From NCBI GenBank assembly GCA_021775735.1, contig JAJFHG010000047.1, forward strand, positions 1 through 64,000: a DNA stretch of 64,000 nucleotides, written 5' to 3'. The DNA is from Hyphomicrobiaceae bacterium. Lineage in GTDB: Bacteria; Pseudomonadota; Alphaproteobacteria; Rhizobiales; Hyphomicrobiaceae. Within the stretch, counting starts at the first letter, position 1, and each line of letters opens with the position of its first letter. The translations under genes were made by a program, and so were the position numbers. This document shows, piece by piece, positions 15,801-26,199 of the stretch. Under the pieces are notes generated by a model. That model saw only the letters and a program-made list of their open reading frames with translations. It did not search any database and was not told where the DNA came from.

Positions 15801-17774
15801 ATGACAAAGATGGTGAGCAGCAGATCAGTTTGGCCACGGAGTCTTTGGCGCAGCTTAGCGTGTTTGATCGTTGGTTCTGCGGTGGTGATACCACTGTTGC
15901 CTCACAGTGTGCAGGCACAAGGTGCCGAAACCAGACATCATGCGGTATCTCTCATTGGCAAGCCGAAGTACGGTCCCGATTTCACACATTTTGATTGGGT
16001 CAACCCCGATGCGCCCAAAGGCGGAAAGGTGATCCGCAATACGGTTGGGGATTTTAACAATCTCAATCCATTTACAATCAAAGGCATTTCGGCATCTGGA
16101 ATTACGCTGACCTATGACACATTGATGGCGACCAGTCCGGATGATTCATCAACAGAGTATGGTTTGGTTGCTGAATGGGTGTCGTTTCCAGATGATTATT
16201 CAAGCGCAACATTTGGCCTGCGCCCTGAAGCTAAATTCCACGATGGGACGCCGGTGACACCTGAAGATATGATCTTCAGCCTTGAGGCGTTAAAACAAGC
16301 GCATCCCCATTTTGGTAAATACTACAAGAATGTCGTCAAGGCTGAAAAGACGGGCGATCATCAAGTTACATTTACATTCGACAGCAGAGGCAACCGCGAA
16401 TTGCCTCAGATACTTGGTCAGCTCTATGTTTTGCCAAAGCATTACTGGCAGGCAACAGGAAAGAACGGTACACCGCGCGACCTCAGCAAGACGACAACCG
16501 AGCCGCCACTCACATCGGGCCCTTATCGCATCAAGAGTTTCGATATTAGCAAGACCGTCATCTATGAGCGTGTTGCTGACTACTGGGCGAAAGATTTGCC
16601 GATCTCGCGCGGGCAATGGAACTTTGGCGAAATCAAATACATTTACTTCAAGGATCGCACTGGTGCGTTTGAAGAATTCAAGAGCGGCAAATCGGATTAT
16701 TGGGTTGAAAATACGTCTCAGGCCTGGGCTACGCAGTTCAACTTTCCTGGCTTAAAGTCTGGAAAAGTCAAAAAGGAAGAAATACCCATTAGTCGGGTCG
16801 CGCCGATGCAGGCGTTTGTGTTCAATACCCGTCGCGACAAGTTCAAAGATCCACGCGTGCGCAGCGCGTTCAACTATGCCTTTGATTTTGAATCTCTGAA
16901 CAAGAACGTGCTCTACGATCAGTATGTACGCGTTGATAGCTTCTTCGGAAACTCTGAAATGCAGGCGACAGGACTTCCAACTGGGCGCGAGTTGGAGATC
17001 TTAAATGAACTTAAGTCAGATGTGCCTGCTGCGGTGTTTACAACTGAGTTTAAGAACCCTGTTGGTGGCCCCCAAAACATGCGTAAAAATTTGCGCAATG
17101 CGACGGAACTCCTCAAGGCTGCAGGATGGCTGGTAACAGACAAAGTGGTAGAAAACCCCGACTGCGGTTTTTTCTGTGGCCTCTTGAAAATGATCGGTAT
17201 TGGCTCTGACAAAAAAGAACGTGTCTTGCGTAATAAATCCGGCGAGGCTCTAACGGCGGAATTCCTTATAGCATCCCCAGCATTTGAGCGGATCATTTTA
17301 CCATATGTGGCAGACCTCAAAAAACTGGGTATCGAAACAACGTTGCGGGTCGTCGATCCTACGCAGTACGAGCAGCGCCAGCGTAGCCATGATTTCGATA
17401 TTATTGTCGATACGTTTTCCCAGTCCATGTCGCCTGGCAATGAGCAGCGTGATTTTTGGGGGAGTACGACGGCTGATATTCCTGGCAGCCGCAACACCAT
17501 TGGCATCAAAAACAAAGCCGTCGACAAGCTGATCGAGAAAATCGTGTTTGCCAAGGATCGTGCAGAATTGGTCGCCGTCACCAAGGCGCTAGATCGTATT
17601 CTACTTTGGAATCACTACGTTGTGCCACAGTGGCACTATCCGTTTGAGCGTGTTGCCTATTGGGATAAGTTTGGCCGCCCTGAAAAGCTGCCCAAGCTTA
17701 CACCGGCTTTCCTGCAGGTCTGGTGGGTGGACCCAGCGAAAGAAGCGGCGCTTAACAAGGGCGGCACACCATGA
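15801..17774 (+). CDS. yejA: Peptide ABC transporter substrate-binding protein YejA (first copy)
   Basis: This 657-residue SBP family 5 protein has a signal peptide (hydrophobic core to SVQAQG). Its N-terminus [20 protein letters not shown] is typical of YejA, the receptor of the YejABEF importer for microcin C-like and other oligopeptides. EYGLVAEWVSFPDDYSSATF, FHDGTPVTPEDMIFS and the C-terminal WHYPFERVAYWDKF are family features. A loop at about residues 455-459 contains CGFFC. The start is ATG 15801 after AGGGTAAG. Its stop overlaps the next start by 4 bases. In rhizobia a yej system with two YejA proteins is involved in tolerance of host antimicrobial peptides. Confidence 0.93.
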   Translation: MTKMVSSRSVWPRSLWRSLACLIVGSAVVIPLLPHSVQAQGAETRHHAVSLIGKPKYGPDFTHFDWVNPDAPKGGKVIRNTVGDFNNLNPFTIKGISASGITLTYDTLMATSPDDSSTEYGLVAEWVSFPDDYSSATFGLRPEAKFHDGTPVTPEDMIFSLEALKQAHPHFGKYYKNVVKAEKTGDHQVTFTFDSRGNRELPQILGQLYVLPKHYWQATGKNGTPRDLSKTTTEPPLTSGPYRIKSFDISKTVIYERVADYWAKDLPISRGQWNFGEIKYIYFKDRTGAFEEFKSGKSDYWVENTSQAWATQFNFPGLKSGKVKKEEIPISRVAPMQAFVFNTRRDKFKDPRVRSAFNYAFDFESLNKNVLYDQYVRVDSFFGNSEMQATGLPTGRELEILNELKSDVPAAVFTTEFKNPVGGPQNMRKNLRNATELLKAAGWLVTDKVVENPDCGFFCGLLKMIGIGSDKKERVLRNKSGEALTAEFLIASPAFERIILPYVADLKKLGIETTLRVVDPTQYEQRQRSHDFDIIVDTFSQSMSPGNEQRDFWGSTTADIPGSRNTIGIKNKAVDKLIEKIVFAKDRAELVAVTKALDRILLWNHYVVPQWHYPFERVAYWDKFGRPEKLPKLTPAFLQVWWVDPAKEAALNKGGTP

Positions 17775-19696
17775 TGAAAAGCTTTGTGGTGGGCTGTTGG
17801 CGCCTGGGACTGCCGTTGTTTGCAGTCATCATACTCGCAGCACTGCCAGACCCCGCATTCGCTGCGCGCCAACATGGGCTCTCAGCGTTTGGTGACTTAA
17901 AATATCCAGCCGGCTTCACGCACTTTGACTATGTCAATCCAGATGCTCCAAAAGGTGGGCGTCTTTCACAAATTGGTACCGCCGGCCGGACTACCTTTGA
18001 TAGTTTTAACGCCTTTTTGTTGAAGGGCGATGCTGCACAAGGCCTTGAGCTTTTGTTCGATTCCCTGATGGTACGCGCCTATGATGAACCCGATGCCGTC
18101 TACGGTTTGATTGCCAAAGAGGCTGAAGTTTCTGACGATAAGTTATCCGTGACGTTTTATTTGCGTCCGGAAGCCAAATTTTCTGATGGCACATCAGTGA
18201 CCGCGCAGGACGTGGTGTTTTCCTTTGAAACGTTGAAGGAGAAAGGTCATCCGCAATTTGGTTTTGCGCTTAAAGATGTCGTCAACGCTGAGGCGGTCAA
18301 TGCCACGACAGTCCGTTATACCTTCAAAGGCGACTTAACCCGCGACTTGGCGATGGAGGTTGCGGTGCTCCCCGTCCTTTCCAAGGCGTATTACGACAAA
18401 GTCGATTTCACCAAGACAACACTCGAGGCCCCGCTTGGCTCTGGGCCGTATGAAATTGACAAATATAAAGCGGGTACACATGTCACCTATAAGCGTCGAC
18501 CGGACTATTGGGCACGAGACCTCGCCGTCAATCGTGGGCGCTATAACTTCGACACGATACGTTATGAGTATTTTCGTGACCGAACCTCTGAACTTGAGAA
18601 CTTGAAATCTGGCAACTATGATTTGCGCGAAGAGTTCACCTCAAAAGATTGGGCAACGGCCTACGATATTCCCGCCGTTAAAGAGGGCCGTCTCAAGAAA
18701 CGCATTTTGAAAGACGCTAGTCCATCAGGTGCGCAAGGCTTTTTTCTGAATATGCGGCGTGAAAAGTTCAAGGATGCACGCGTACGCAAAGCTCTGGACT
18801 TAGCTTTTGACTTTGAGTGGTCGAACAAGAACTTGTTCTATGGCCTCTATACGCGCACCGCGAGTTTCTTTGAGAATTCAGATATGAAGGCGCGGGGCCT
18901 GCCGACTGAGGCGGAGTTAGCTTTGCTGGAACCATTTCGCGACAAGTTACCCAAGGCTGTGTTTGAAGCGCCCTACGTGCCGCCTGCAAACGATGGTTCC
19001 GGCCGCGTTCGTAAAAATCTGCAGCAGGCCCTCAACCTGTTCCAGCAAGCTGGATGGTCGTTAGTGCAGGAAAAGAAAAAAGTTGCAAACGACAGTTGTG
19101 GATTTTTCTGTCGCCTCTTTGGTGGTGGCGAAACACAAGTTACAACAAAAACACTGCGTAATTCCAAAGATGAAACGTTTGATGTTGAATTCCTCATTTA
19201 TGATTCAAGTTTTGAACGCGTTATCGCCCCATACATTAAGAATCTTGAAGCAATTGGCGTGCAAGCCACCATTCGTCGCGTAGATCCAGCGCAATATGAG
19301 CGTCGCGTTAAATCATTTGATTTCGACGTTGTGACACAGCGCTACGTTATGCGTTTAACGCCGGGTGTTGAATTGAAGAACTACTGGAGTTCAAGTGCTG
19401 CCAACGCTGATGGCAGCTTTAACCTTGCTGGCATTTCAGACCCCGTTATCGATGCGCTGATTAGCAAGGTGATGGCTGCAAAATCACGCGGTGAATTGGT
19501 CACAGCAGCGCGGGCAATTGATCGCGTGCTGCGCGCTGGCCATTATTGGGTGCCACATTGGTACAAGGCATCGCATAATGTGGCCCATTGGGATCGTTTT
19601 TCGTGGCCGCCTCAAAAGCCGGACTATGCCCGTGGAATTATCGATACGTGGTGGTTCGATTCAGCTAAAGCTCAGGCGCTGGACAAAAAGAACTAA
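17771..19696 (+). CDS. yejA: Peptide ABC transporter substrate-binding protein YejA (second copy)
   Basis: The 641-residue paralogue of the gene just upstream has a signal peptide ending PAFAARQ, then [37 protein letters not shown] and the C-terminal [20 protein letters not shown]. It has the same CGFFC loop, at about residues 443-447. The start ATG sits inside the stop of the first copy (4-base overlap), so the two are translationally coupled and made in similar amounts. The two proteins probably feed one permease with different peptides. Divergence over the whole length suggests an old duplication. Confidence 0.93.
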   Translation: MMKSFVVGCWRLGLPLFAVIILAALPDPAFAARQHGLSAFGDLKYPAGFTHFDYVNPDAPKGGRLSQIGTAGRTTFDSFNAFLLKGDAAQGLELLFDSLMVRAYDEPDAVYGLIAKEAEVSDDKLSVTFYLRPEAKFSDGTSVTAQDVVFSFETLKEKGHPQFGFALKDVVNAEAVNATTVRYTFKGDLTRDLAMEVAVLPVLSKAYYDKVDFTKTTLEAPLGSGPYEIDKYKAGTHVTYKRRPDYWARDLAVNRGRYNFDTIRYEYFRDRTSELENLKSGNYDLREEFTSKDWATAYDIPAVKEGRLKKRILKDASPSGAQGFFLNMRREKFKDARVRKALDLAFDFEWSNKNLFYGLYTRTASFFENSDMKARGLPTEAELALLEPFRDKLPKAVFEAPYVPPANDGSGRVRKNLQQALNLFQQAGWSLVQEKKKVANDSCGFFCRLFGGGETQVTTKTLRNSKDETFDVEFLIYDSSFERVIAPYIKNLEAIGVQATIRRVDPAQYERRVKSFDFDVVTQRYVMRLTPGVELKNYWSSSAANADGSFNLAGISDPVIDALISKVMAAKSRGELVTAARAIDRVLRAGHYWVPHWYKASHNVAHWDRFSWPPQKPDYARGIIDTWWFDSAKAQALDKKN

Positions 19697-19716
19697 GGAC
19701 GGGCCGACAGGGACCA

Positions 19717-20835
19717 ATGGCTGCATATCTTATCAAGCGACTACTGCTGATTTTCCCAACGATGCTTGGCATCATGTTGATCAGCTTCACCGTGGTGCAG
19801 TTTGCCCCTGGTGGGCCGGTTGAACGGGTGATTGCACAACTGACGGGCACAGATGTCTCCGCAACCGCGCGTGTTGGAGGAGGTGGTGGTGATGGCCTCG
19901 GCCAGGCCGGGCAAAGTCAATTGGGCCAAGGTACCGCGGATGCCGTCTCGTCGAAGTATCGCGGCGCGCAGGGCCTTGATCCAGAATTTATCAAAAGCCT
20001 TGAAAAGCAATTTGGTTTTGACAAGCCCGCGCATGAGCGTTTTTTCTTGATGCTCAAGAATTATCTGGTGTTCGATTTTGGTTCGAGCTACTTCCGCGAC
20101 ATCTCTGTTTTGCAACTGATCAAAGAGAAGCTGCCGGTTTCGATTTCACTCGGGCTGTGGATGACGTTGCTCACTTATCTCATTGCGATCCCACTTGGCA
20201 TTCGCAAAGCGGTTCATGACGGTGAAGCCTTTGATAGTTGGACCAGTGGATTTCTGGTGATCGGTTATGCGGTCCCAGGCTTCCTGGTCGCGGTATTGTT
20301 GCTGATTGTGTTTGCTGGATCATCCTTTTTCCAATGGTTCCCTTCGCGCGGTCTGACCTCAGATAACTTTGATGAACTCTCAATGTTTGGTCAGATTGTC
20401 GACTACTTCTGGCATTTGACATTGCCTCTGATTGCTCTTGGTCTTGGTGCCTTCACAACCATGGCATTTTTGACGAAGAATTCATTCCTGGACGAAATTC
20501 GCAAACAATACGTTTTGACCGCACGCGCCAAGGGGCTCACTGAGAATCAGGTTCTCTATGGTCACGTGTTTCGCAACGCCATGTTGCTGATCATTGCGGG
20601 CTTTCCAGCAACGTTCATTTCTGCGTTTTTTACGGGTTCTTTGTTGATTGAAACCATTTTCTCTCTGGATGGCATTGGGCTTTTGTCCTTTGAATCGATC
20701 ATCAATCGCGACTATCCAGTGGTTTTTGCAACGCTCTATATTTTCTCGTTGCTGGGTCTGGTGGTGAATTTAGTCTCTGACTTTGTCTACACCCTCGTCG
20801 ATCCCAGGATCGATTTCGAGAGTCGGGAGGTGTAG
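19717..20835 (+). CDS. yejB: Peptide ABC transporter permease YejB
   Basis: A 372-residue inner-membrane permease of the BPD_transp_1 family, with an N-terminal segment [19 protein letters not shown], a long Gly-rich periplasmic loop (about 45-95) normal for YejB, and five further spans. The EAA-loop region [20 protein letters not shown] contacts the ATPase. The C-terminus [15 protein letters not shown] is typical. It pairs with YejE to form the channel. The start lies 20 bases after the second yejA. Confidence 0.95.
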   Translation: MAAYLIKRLLLIFPTMLGIMLISFTVVQFAPGGPVERVIAQLTGTDVSATARVGGGGGDGLGQAGQSQLGQGTADAVSSKYRGAQGLDPEFIKSLEKQFGFDKPAHERFFLMLKNYLVFDFGSSYFRDISVLQLIKEKLPVSISLGLWMTLLTYLIAIPLGIRKAVHDGEAFDSWTSGFLVIGYAVPGFLVAVLLLIVFAGSSFFQWFPSRGLTSDNFDELSMFGQIVDYFWHLTLPLIALGLGAFTTMAFLTKNSFLDEIRKQYVLTARAKGLTENQVLYGHVFRNAMLLIIAGFPATFISAFFTGSLLIETIFSLDGIGLLSFESIINRDYPVVFATLYIFSLLGLVVNLVSDFVYTLVDPRIDFESREV

Positions 20836-20837
20836 CG

Positions 20838-22031
20838 ATGGCAGAGGCTCTCAAGCAAACTGACATTTCTGCACCGGGTTGGTTTGGCCGCTTGCGCCAA
20901 AGCCTGCGTGAAAAAATGACATTATCTCCGATCAACAATCGGCGTTGGAATAACTTCAGAGCAAACCGACGTGGCTATTGGAGTTTGATAATCTTTCTCA
21001 TTTTGTTTGTGCTGTCCTTGTTTGCAGAGTTCATCGCTAATGATCGACCCATCATGGTGCGCTACAAAGGTGAGACGCTGTTTCCTGTTCTGGTTGACTA
21101 TCCAGAATCTAAGTTTGGCGGTTTTCTCGCAGTGACGGACTATCGAGACCCGCACAACTTAAAAGAAATCGAAGACAACGGTTGGATGCTATGGCCGCCG
21201 ATCCGCTATTCTTACTCAACGATCAATAAAGACTATCCGCGTCGCAAAGGTGAGGGTGGTCTTTGTCTGGGTTATCCCGCGCCACCGCCTTGGGCGTCGA
21301 GCGCAAAGCTGTGCGAGACATCGCCGGAACAATTGAATCGCTATCAGGCGCTGGGCAATAAAAACTGGTTGGGGCTTGATGATCAAGGGCGCGATGTTGT
21401 CGCCCGCGTTATATATGGATTCCGCATTTCAGTTTTGTTTGGCTTGATTTTGACTGCGCTTGCGTCCGTGGTCGGCATCGCGGCGGGCGCAGTGCAAGGT
21501 TATTTCGGTGGACGTGTCGACCTATTCTTCCAGCGCTTTTTGGAGATCTGGTCGTCTATTCCCTACCTCTATGTCCTGTTAATTATCTCATCCGTTCTTG
21601 TTCCAGGCTTCTGGACTTTGTTGTTTGTGCTGTTGCTGTTTCAATGGACGGGCCTTGTCGGGGTGGTGCGCGCAGAATTTCTGCGGGCACGTAATTTTGA
21701 ATACATTACGGCGGCGAAAGCGCTTGGCCTGACGGATGCAAAGATCATGTGGAAGCATGTATTGCCCAACGCGATGGTTGCAACGTTGACGTTTCTTCCG
21801 TTCCAGCTTTCTGGCTCAATCGCTTCGCTGACAGCACTGGATTTCCTAGGTCTTGGTTTGCCGCCTGGTTCTCCGTCTCTCGGAGAGCTGCTGTTGCAGG
21901 GTAAAAAACATATGGAAGCACCATGGCTTGGGTTGTCTGGCTTCTTCACGTTGGCGATCATGCTGTCGCTTCTGATTTTTATTGGCGAAGCGGTTCGTGA
22001 CGCGCTTGACCCGCGCAAAACATTTCGATGA
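20838..22031 (+). CDS. yejE: Peptide ABC transporter permease YejE
   Basis: The 397-residue permease begins with a long cytoplasmic segment (about 45 residues, LSPINNRRWNNFRANRRGYW) before the first membrane span. A periplasmic insert follows with paired Cys (GGLCLGYP and AKLCETSP), then five spans. The EAA loop is AAKALGLTDAKIMWKHVLPN, and the C-terminus EAVRDALDPRKTFR is typical. It begins 2 bases after yejB ends, so the two are coupled. Confidence 0.95.
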   Translation: MAEALKQTDISAPGWFGRLRQSLREKMTLSPINNRRWNNFRANRRGYWSLIIFLILFVLSLFAEFIANDRPIMVRYKGETLFPVLVDYPESKFGGFLAVTDYRDPHNLKEIEDNGWMLWPPIRYSYSTINKDYPRRKGEGGLCLGYPAPPPWASSAKLCETSPEQLNRYQALGNKNWLGLDDQGRDVVARVIYGFRISVLFGLILTALASVVGIAAGAVQGYFGGRVDLFFQRFLEIWSSIPYLYVLLIISSVLVPGFWTLLFVLLLFQWTGLVGVVRAEFLRARNFEYITAAKALGLTDAKIMWKHVLPNAMVATLTFLPFQLSGSIASLTALDFLGLGLPPGSPSLGELLLQGKKHMEAPWLGLSGFFTLAIMLSLLIFIGEAVRDALDPRKTFR

Positions 22032-22047
22032 GTGAGACAAAGAACCA

Positions 22048-23676
22048 ATGACAAAGCCGCTCGTTGATGTCCAAAACTTATCTGTACTGTTCCGTGCTGG
22101 TGATGAAGAGACGCATGCTGTTAAAGGTGTATCGTTTCACATCAACAAAGGTGAGAGCGTGGCGCTCGTTGGTGAGTCTGGTTCTGGGAAGACTGTATCC
22201 GCGTTGTCGATCATGCGCCTGCTTCCCTATCCCGCAGCATCTCACCCCACAGGCAAAATCTATTTTGACGGCCAGGACCTATTAAATCTTGAAGCGGACT
22301 CCATAAATAAAATTCGTGGCAATGGAATTTCCATTATCTTTCAAGAACCGATGACGTCGCTGAACCCGCTACACAATATTGAAAAGCAGGTTGGTGAGGT
22401 TCTGAAAGTGCACCGCGGGTTGGGTGATGAGGAGGTTCGGGAACGCGTTTTAGATTTGTTACACAAGGTTGGCATCCGTGATCCTGAAAAGCGCCTTGGT
22501 GCATTCCCTCATCAGCTGTCTGGTGGTCAGCGCCAGCGTGTGATGATTGCGATGGCTTTGGCGAACGAGCCGGACCTGCTGATTGCTGACGAGCCCACAA
22601 CAGCGCTCGATGTCACGATACAAGCGCAAATCCTGCAACTTCTGAAAGACCTTCAGAAGGAAATGGGAATGGCTCTTTTGCTGATTACCCATGATCTTGG
22701 CATTGTTCGGCGGATGGCAGAGCGTACCTATGTGATGCAATCCGGAGAGATTGTCGAAGAGGGTGCGACCTCTGAAATCTTTTCTAACCCGCGCCACCCC
22801 TACACCCAACACCTGCTTGCAGCCGAACCCAAAGGTCAGCCACCAAAGCAGGATGAAAGTGCGTCTGTGGTGATGGAAACCAGCGACCTTAAGGTCTGGT
22901 TTCCAATTAAAAAAGGTCTGCTGCGTAAGACCGTTGATCACGTCAAGGCGGTTGATGGCCTGTCGCTTAAATTACGTGCAGGGCAGACGCTGGGGGTGGT
23001 GGGCGAATCTGGGTCAGGCAAAACAACGCTTGGGATGGCCTTGCTGCGTTTGATTTCGTCAGACGGGCCAATTTCCTATGTTGGCCGACGCATTGACGAT
23101 TTGGGCACCAAAGACATGCGCCCGTTGCGCAAAGGTTTGCAAGCGGTCTTTCAGGATCCGTATGGCTCGCTGTCACCGCGCCTTTCGGTGTCAGATATCA
23201 TAGAAGAAGGTTTGATTATTCAGAAGCCTGAGTTGAGTTATGAAGAACGCCGGGCGCGTGCGGCCCAAGCGCTTGTTGAAGTTGGATTGGACGCAACGTC
23301 GCTTGATCGGTATCCGCATGAGTTTTCTGGCGGCCAACGCCAGCGCATTGCCATTGCACGTGCCATGGTACTTGAGCCCAAGTTTGTGATGCTGGACGAG
23401 CCAACCAGCGCGCTGGATATGAGTGTGCAGGCGCAGATTGTCGACCTTCTTCGTGACTTACAAAAAAAACACGACCTTGCGTATCTGTTTATCAGTCATG
23501 ACCTCAAGGTCGTGCGTGCTCTTTGTAACTACGTGATTGTTTTGCGCGCAGGAAAGGTCGTTGAAGAGGGCCCAGCTGTGGAGGTCTTTGAACGTCCCAA
23601 GCACGCATACACGAAAGCACTGCTCGCTGCGGCCTTTGATCTTGAAGCCATCGATGACAGTGTTGTGGCGCAATAA
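22048..23676 (+). CDS. yejF: Peptide ABC transporter ATPase YejF (two fused ABC domains)
   Basis: The 542-residue protein contains two full ATP-binding cassettes. Domain 1 has [13 protein letters not shown], the signature [15 protein letters not shown] and [13 protein letters not shown]. Domain 2 has [28 protein letters not shown] and [13 protein letters not shown]. Each has the Q-loop ([20 protein letters not shown]) and H-switch (THDLG, SHDLK). It powers uptake through YejB-YejE. It is the last gene of the yejA-yejA-yejB-yejE-yejF operon. Confidence 0.96.
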   Translation: MTKPLVDVQNLSVLFRAGDEETHAVKGVSFHINKGESVALVGESGSGKTVSALSIMRLLPYPAASHPTGKIYFDGQDLLNLEADSINKIRGNGISIIFQEPMTSLNPLHNIEKQVGEVLKVHRGLGDEEVRERVLDLLHKVGIRDPEKRLGAFPHQLSGGQRQRVMIAMALANEPDLLIADEPTTALDVTIQAQILQLLKDLQKEMGMALLLITHDLGIVRRMAERTYVMQSGEIVEEGATSEIFSNPRHPYTQHLLAAEPKGQPPKQDESASVVMETSDLKVWFPIKKGLLRKTVDHVKAVDGLSLKLRAGQTLGVVGESGSGKTTLGMALLRLISSDGPISYVGRRIDDLGTKDMRPLRKGLQAVFQDPYGSLSPRLSVSDIIEEGLIIQKPELSYEERRARAAQALVEVGLDATSLDRYPHEFSGGQRQRIAIARAMVLEPKFVMLDEPTSALDMSVQAQIVDLLRDLQKKHDLAYLFISHDLKVVRALCNYVIVLRAGKVVEEGPAVEVFERPKHAYTKALLAAAFDLEAIDDSVVAQ

Positions 23677-23710
23677 TCAATATCTATGCGTGATCTGCTT
23701 TGGTCTTAGC

Positions 23711-24634
23711 CTATGTCTGAGCCGTTTGTGCTGAAAGCGCTGGTAGCCGCTTGATAGCCGTGATTGGGCCTGAATCACGCGTAATGCGTGCGGCTGCTTC
23801 CGGTAGAGGCTCGACTGTGGTGAGCATATGATGAGCGTTAGCATGCAGGAGCATTACGCCATCGACCATAATGCCGACGTGGCCTTTCCAGAAAACCAGG
23901 TCGCCTCGTTGTAAGCGGTCAAGCGACGGGTTTACAGTTACGGGTTCGCCAAGGTGGATTTTCTGTAAATCTGAATCACGTGGCGCATCAATGCCCGCCG
24001 CTTTGAGGGCAATCTGCACCAAACCCGAACAATCGATACCAACGCGCGTGCGCCCACCCCAAAGGTATGGCGTTTCAATAAACCGTTCTGCGACTTCGAC
24101 GAAGTCACGCTGATGCGTGTTGATGTCTGCCAGCTGGCGCGTTAGCACAAAGCCGCCACTGGTCAGCTCTGAGAATATGTCTTGCACGTTTTTAACTGAA
24201 ACTTCGGAGGTTAAGCTGAGGTGTAAGATAGGTGGTGATTTGATGTCAGGTGTGGGAAAGACAAACGTTCCATTGCTCCGCACCCAATGCGTTGCATCCT
24301 GAATATTGGACGTGAGTGCATCGGCTGGCAGATAGCCCACGTAGTGGTCCCGTTCCAGTTGAACCCAGGCCCAGCCATTAGATTCATCAAAAACTGTGAG
24401 GTGTTCTCCAAAAAGAGCCTCACTGACGAGACCAGCGGCGGGGTCAGGCGTCTTGCGCATTGCGATCGCAGAGCGTTGCACCTGTCGCTTTTCGCCAGCG
24501 GTATAACGCGGCGCGCTTACCCGTCCATAGAGACTTTGTGCGGCAAGGTCGGAGCGGTACGCAAATATGCGTGGATCCAGCGATACCGTTTTCGCGGCGT
24601 CTGTCTCGTTTTTTTTGATCTTATCGTCGCTCAT
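23711..24634 (-). CDS. NlpC/P60-family peptidase with SH3-like domains
   Basis: The 307-residue hydrolase of the C40 family has an N-terminal SH3-like part (about 50-130, containing AGLVSEALFGEHLTVFDESN) and a catalytic NlpC/P60 domain. This domain has the catalytic Cys in RVGIDCSGLVQIAL, the His in FWKGHVGIMVDG and the third polar residue, a His, in LLHANAHHM. No signal peptide is seen, so it probably cleaves imported murein peptides such as gamma-D-Glu-diamino-acid bonds in the cytoplasm. Its start overlaps the aminopeptidase stop by 4 bases, which supports a joint role in peptide recycling. Confidence 0.9.
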   Translation of the reverse strand: MSDDKIKKNETDAAKTVSLDPRIFAYRSDLAAQSLYGRVSAPRYTAGEKRQVQRSAIAMRKTPDPAAGLVSEALFGEHLTVFDESNGWAWVQLERDHYVGYLPADALTSNIQDATHWVRSNGTFVFPTPDIKSPPILHLSLTSEVSVKNVQDIFSELTSGGFVLTRQLADINTHQRDFVEVAERFIETPYLWGGRTRVGIDCSGLVQIALKAAGIDAPRDSDLQKIHLGEPVTVNPSLDRLQRGDLVFWKGHVGIMVDGVMLLHANAHHMLTTVEPLPEAAARITRDSGPITAIKRLPALSAQTAQT

Positions 24635-26091
24635 GCCAACATCTCCCCCTTAAGGGCTTCAAACAGCGCGCGCGCTGTATGTGGTTCGCCGCCCATCGGG
24701 CATAGAGGTTTATCAGATGGGCGCCAGCCGTACAGATCAACATGGACATAGTGATCTGCATTTTTAACAAAGGACTTCAAAAACAGCGCCGCTGTTATCG
24801 CTCCACCCATTGGCAAGGAGCCTGTGTTGCTGAGATCAGCAACTTTGCTTTTAAGGAACGGTTGATAGCCCGGCCAAAATGGCATTTGCCACGTTGGATC
24901 GCCAATTTTCGATCCGGCGTCGCCAATTGCTGTTGCAAGTTCATCGTCGGTTGCAAACAGTGCTGGCAGATCAGGACCGAGCGCGACACGCGCGGCTCCC
25001 GTTAACGTGGCGCAGGTGATGATGGCGTCTGGCTTATCTTCATCCGCATAGCTCAACGCATCGGCAAGGACCAATCGCCCCTCGGCGTCAGTGTTGCCGA
25101 TTTCAACCGTTGTCCCAGAGCGAGACGTAATGATGTCGCTTGGACGAAATGCATTACCAGCGACGCTGTTTTCAGCCGCTGGTATGAGTACGCGCAATGC
25201 TACATTGAGGTTTTGCCCCATAATCATATGAGCTAAGGCAAGAACAGTTGCCGAACCGCCCATGTCCTTCTTCATCAGCAACATGCCGGCCGCTGGTTTG
25301 AGATCAAGCCCACCAGTATCAAAACTAATGCCCTTGCCGATCAAGGTGAGATTTTTTAGCTTGTCCTTCGTCTTTTTCTTGGGCGTCCAGTTGAGTTCAA
25401 TCAAGCGCGGTGCTCGGTCACTGGCACGGCCAACGGCATGGATGAGTGGAAAGTTTTCTTCCAACAAGGCATCACCGGTGATGACCTGAATTTTTGCGCC
25501 ATGCTGTTTTGCAAGCAGGTGCCCGGCAGCTTCCAACTCGGCTGGACCAAGATCTGAGGCCGGTGTGTTGATGAGATCGCGACCAAACCAAACTGCCTCA
25601 ACGGTGTTTCGAATAGCCTCATGATTGACGGACTCAGGTAATTTGAGACGCGCATTTGTGGTGCTTGTATCCGAAGAATTGCGATAGGCGTCAAAGCGGT
25701 AGCCACCAAGGCCCCACGCGGTGGCGGCAAGTGCGCTGTGTTTCGTATTGCTTGCTATCGTATAGAGGCCGGCCGGGAGGCTGCGCGCCAACTTGCCGAG
25801 TAATAGCTCCGATGGGCCACAGGGATCCCCACTTTCGCCATCACCAACACCCATCACAACCGCAGCGAGATGACCATCCTCGTGCGGGATAAGCCCATGT
25901 GACCCAGCTTTAGGCGTGAAGGCTGTCGCCTCCAGCCAGCGGTGCGTCGTATCAGGCAGATGCTTTTGCCAGCTTGCAGCGTCTTGTGATTCGCCAGCAA
26001 AATAGATGGGGACGCTCGGTTCATCGCTATCCAGCCCACCAAAGACGGTGTCAGTGGCTCTCATTTTGACGTTGCCTGTCATCTTTGTCAT
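24631..26091 (-). CDS. Leucyl aminopeptidase family protein (M17)
   Basis: The 486-residue cytosolic dizinc aminopeptidase has its metal ligands in GKGISFDTGG, LLMKKDMGGSA and the family signature GNTDAEGRLVLADAL; PAAENSVAGNAFRPSD is also typical. It removes N-terminal amino acids from peptides. The N-terminal domain is shorter and more divergent than in PepA, as is usual for the rhizobial M17 proteins. It is divergent from the GST gene and co-transcribed with the NlpC/P60 gene. It lies next to the yej importer, so imported peptides are plausible substrates. Confidence 0.93.
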   Translation of the reverse strand: MTKMTGNVKMRATDTVFGGLDSDEPSVPIYFAGESQDAASWQKHLPDTTHRWLEATAFTPKAGSHGLIPHEDGHLAAVVMGVGDGESGDPCGPSELLLGKLARSLPAGLYTIASNTKHSALAATAWGLGGYRFDAYRNSSDTSTTNARLKLPESVNHEAIRNTVEAVWFGRDLINTPASDLGPAELEAAGHLLAKQHGAKIQVITGDALLEENFPLIHAVGRASDRAPRLIELNWTPKKKTKDKLKNLTLIGKGISFDTGGLDLKPAAGMLLMKKDMGGSATVLALAHMIMGQNLNVALRVLIPAAENSVAGNAFRPSDIITSRSGTTVEIGNTDAEGRLVLADALSYADEDKPDAIITCATLTGAARVALGPDLPALFATDDELATAIGDAGSKIGDPTWQMPFWPGYQPFLKSKVADLSNTGSLPMGGAITAALFLKSFVKNADHYVHVDLYGWRPSDKPLCPMGGEPHTARALFEALKGEMLA

Positions 26092-26199
26092 GTAGCGGTC
26101 CTGATCCCTGGTGTGTCGCGTGGGTGGCGAATGGCTGGGTTATGGGTTGCGTCTGTTTGGGGACGCTTGGCTGAGAAATCACGAAGAGGGTGACACGTT

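Noticed and set aside
19850-20010. Gly-rich insertion in YejB as something unusual
   Set aside because: E. coli YejB has a similar Gly-rich periplasmic loop at the same place, so it is a family feature.
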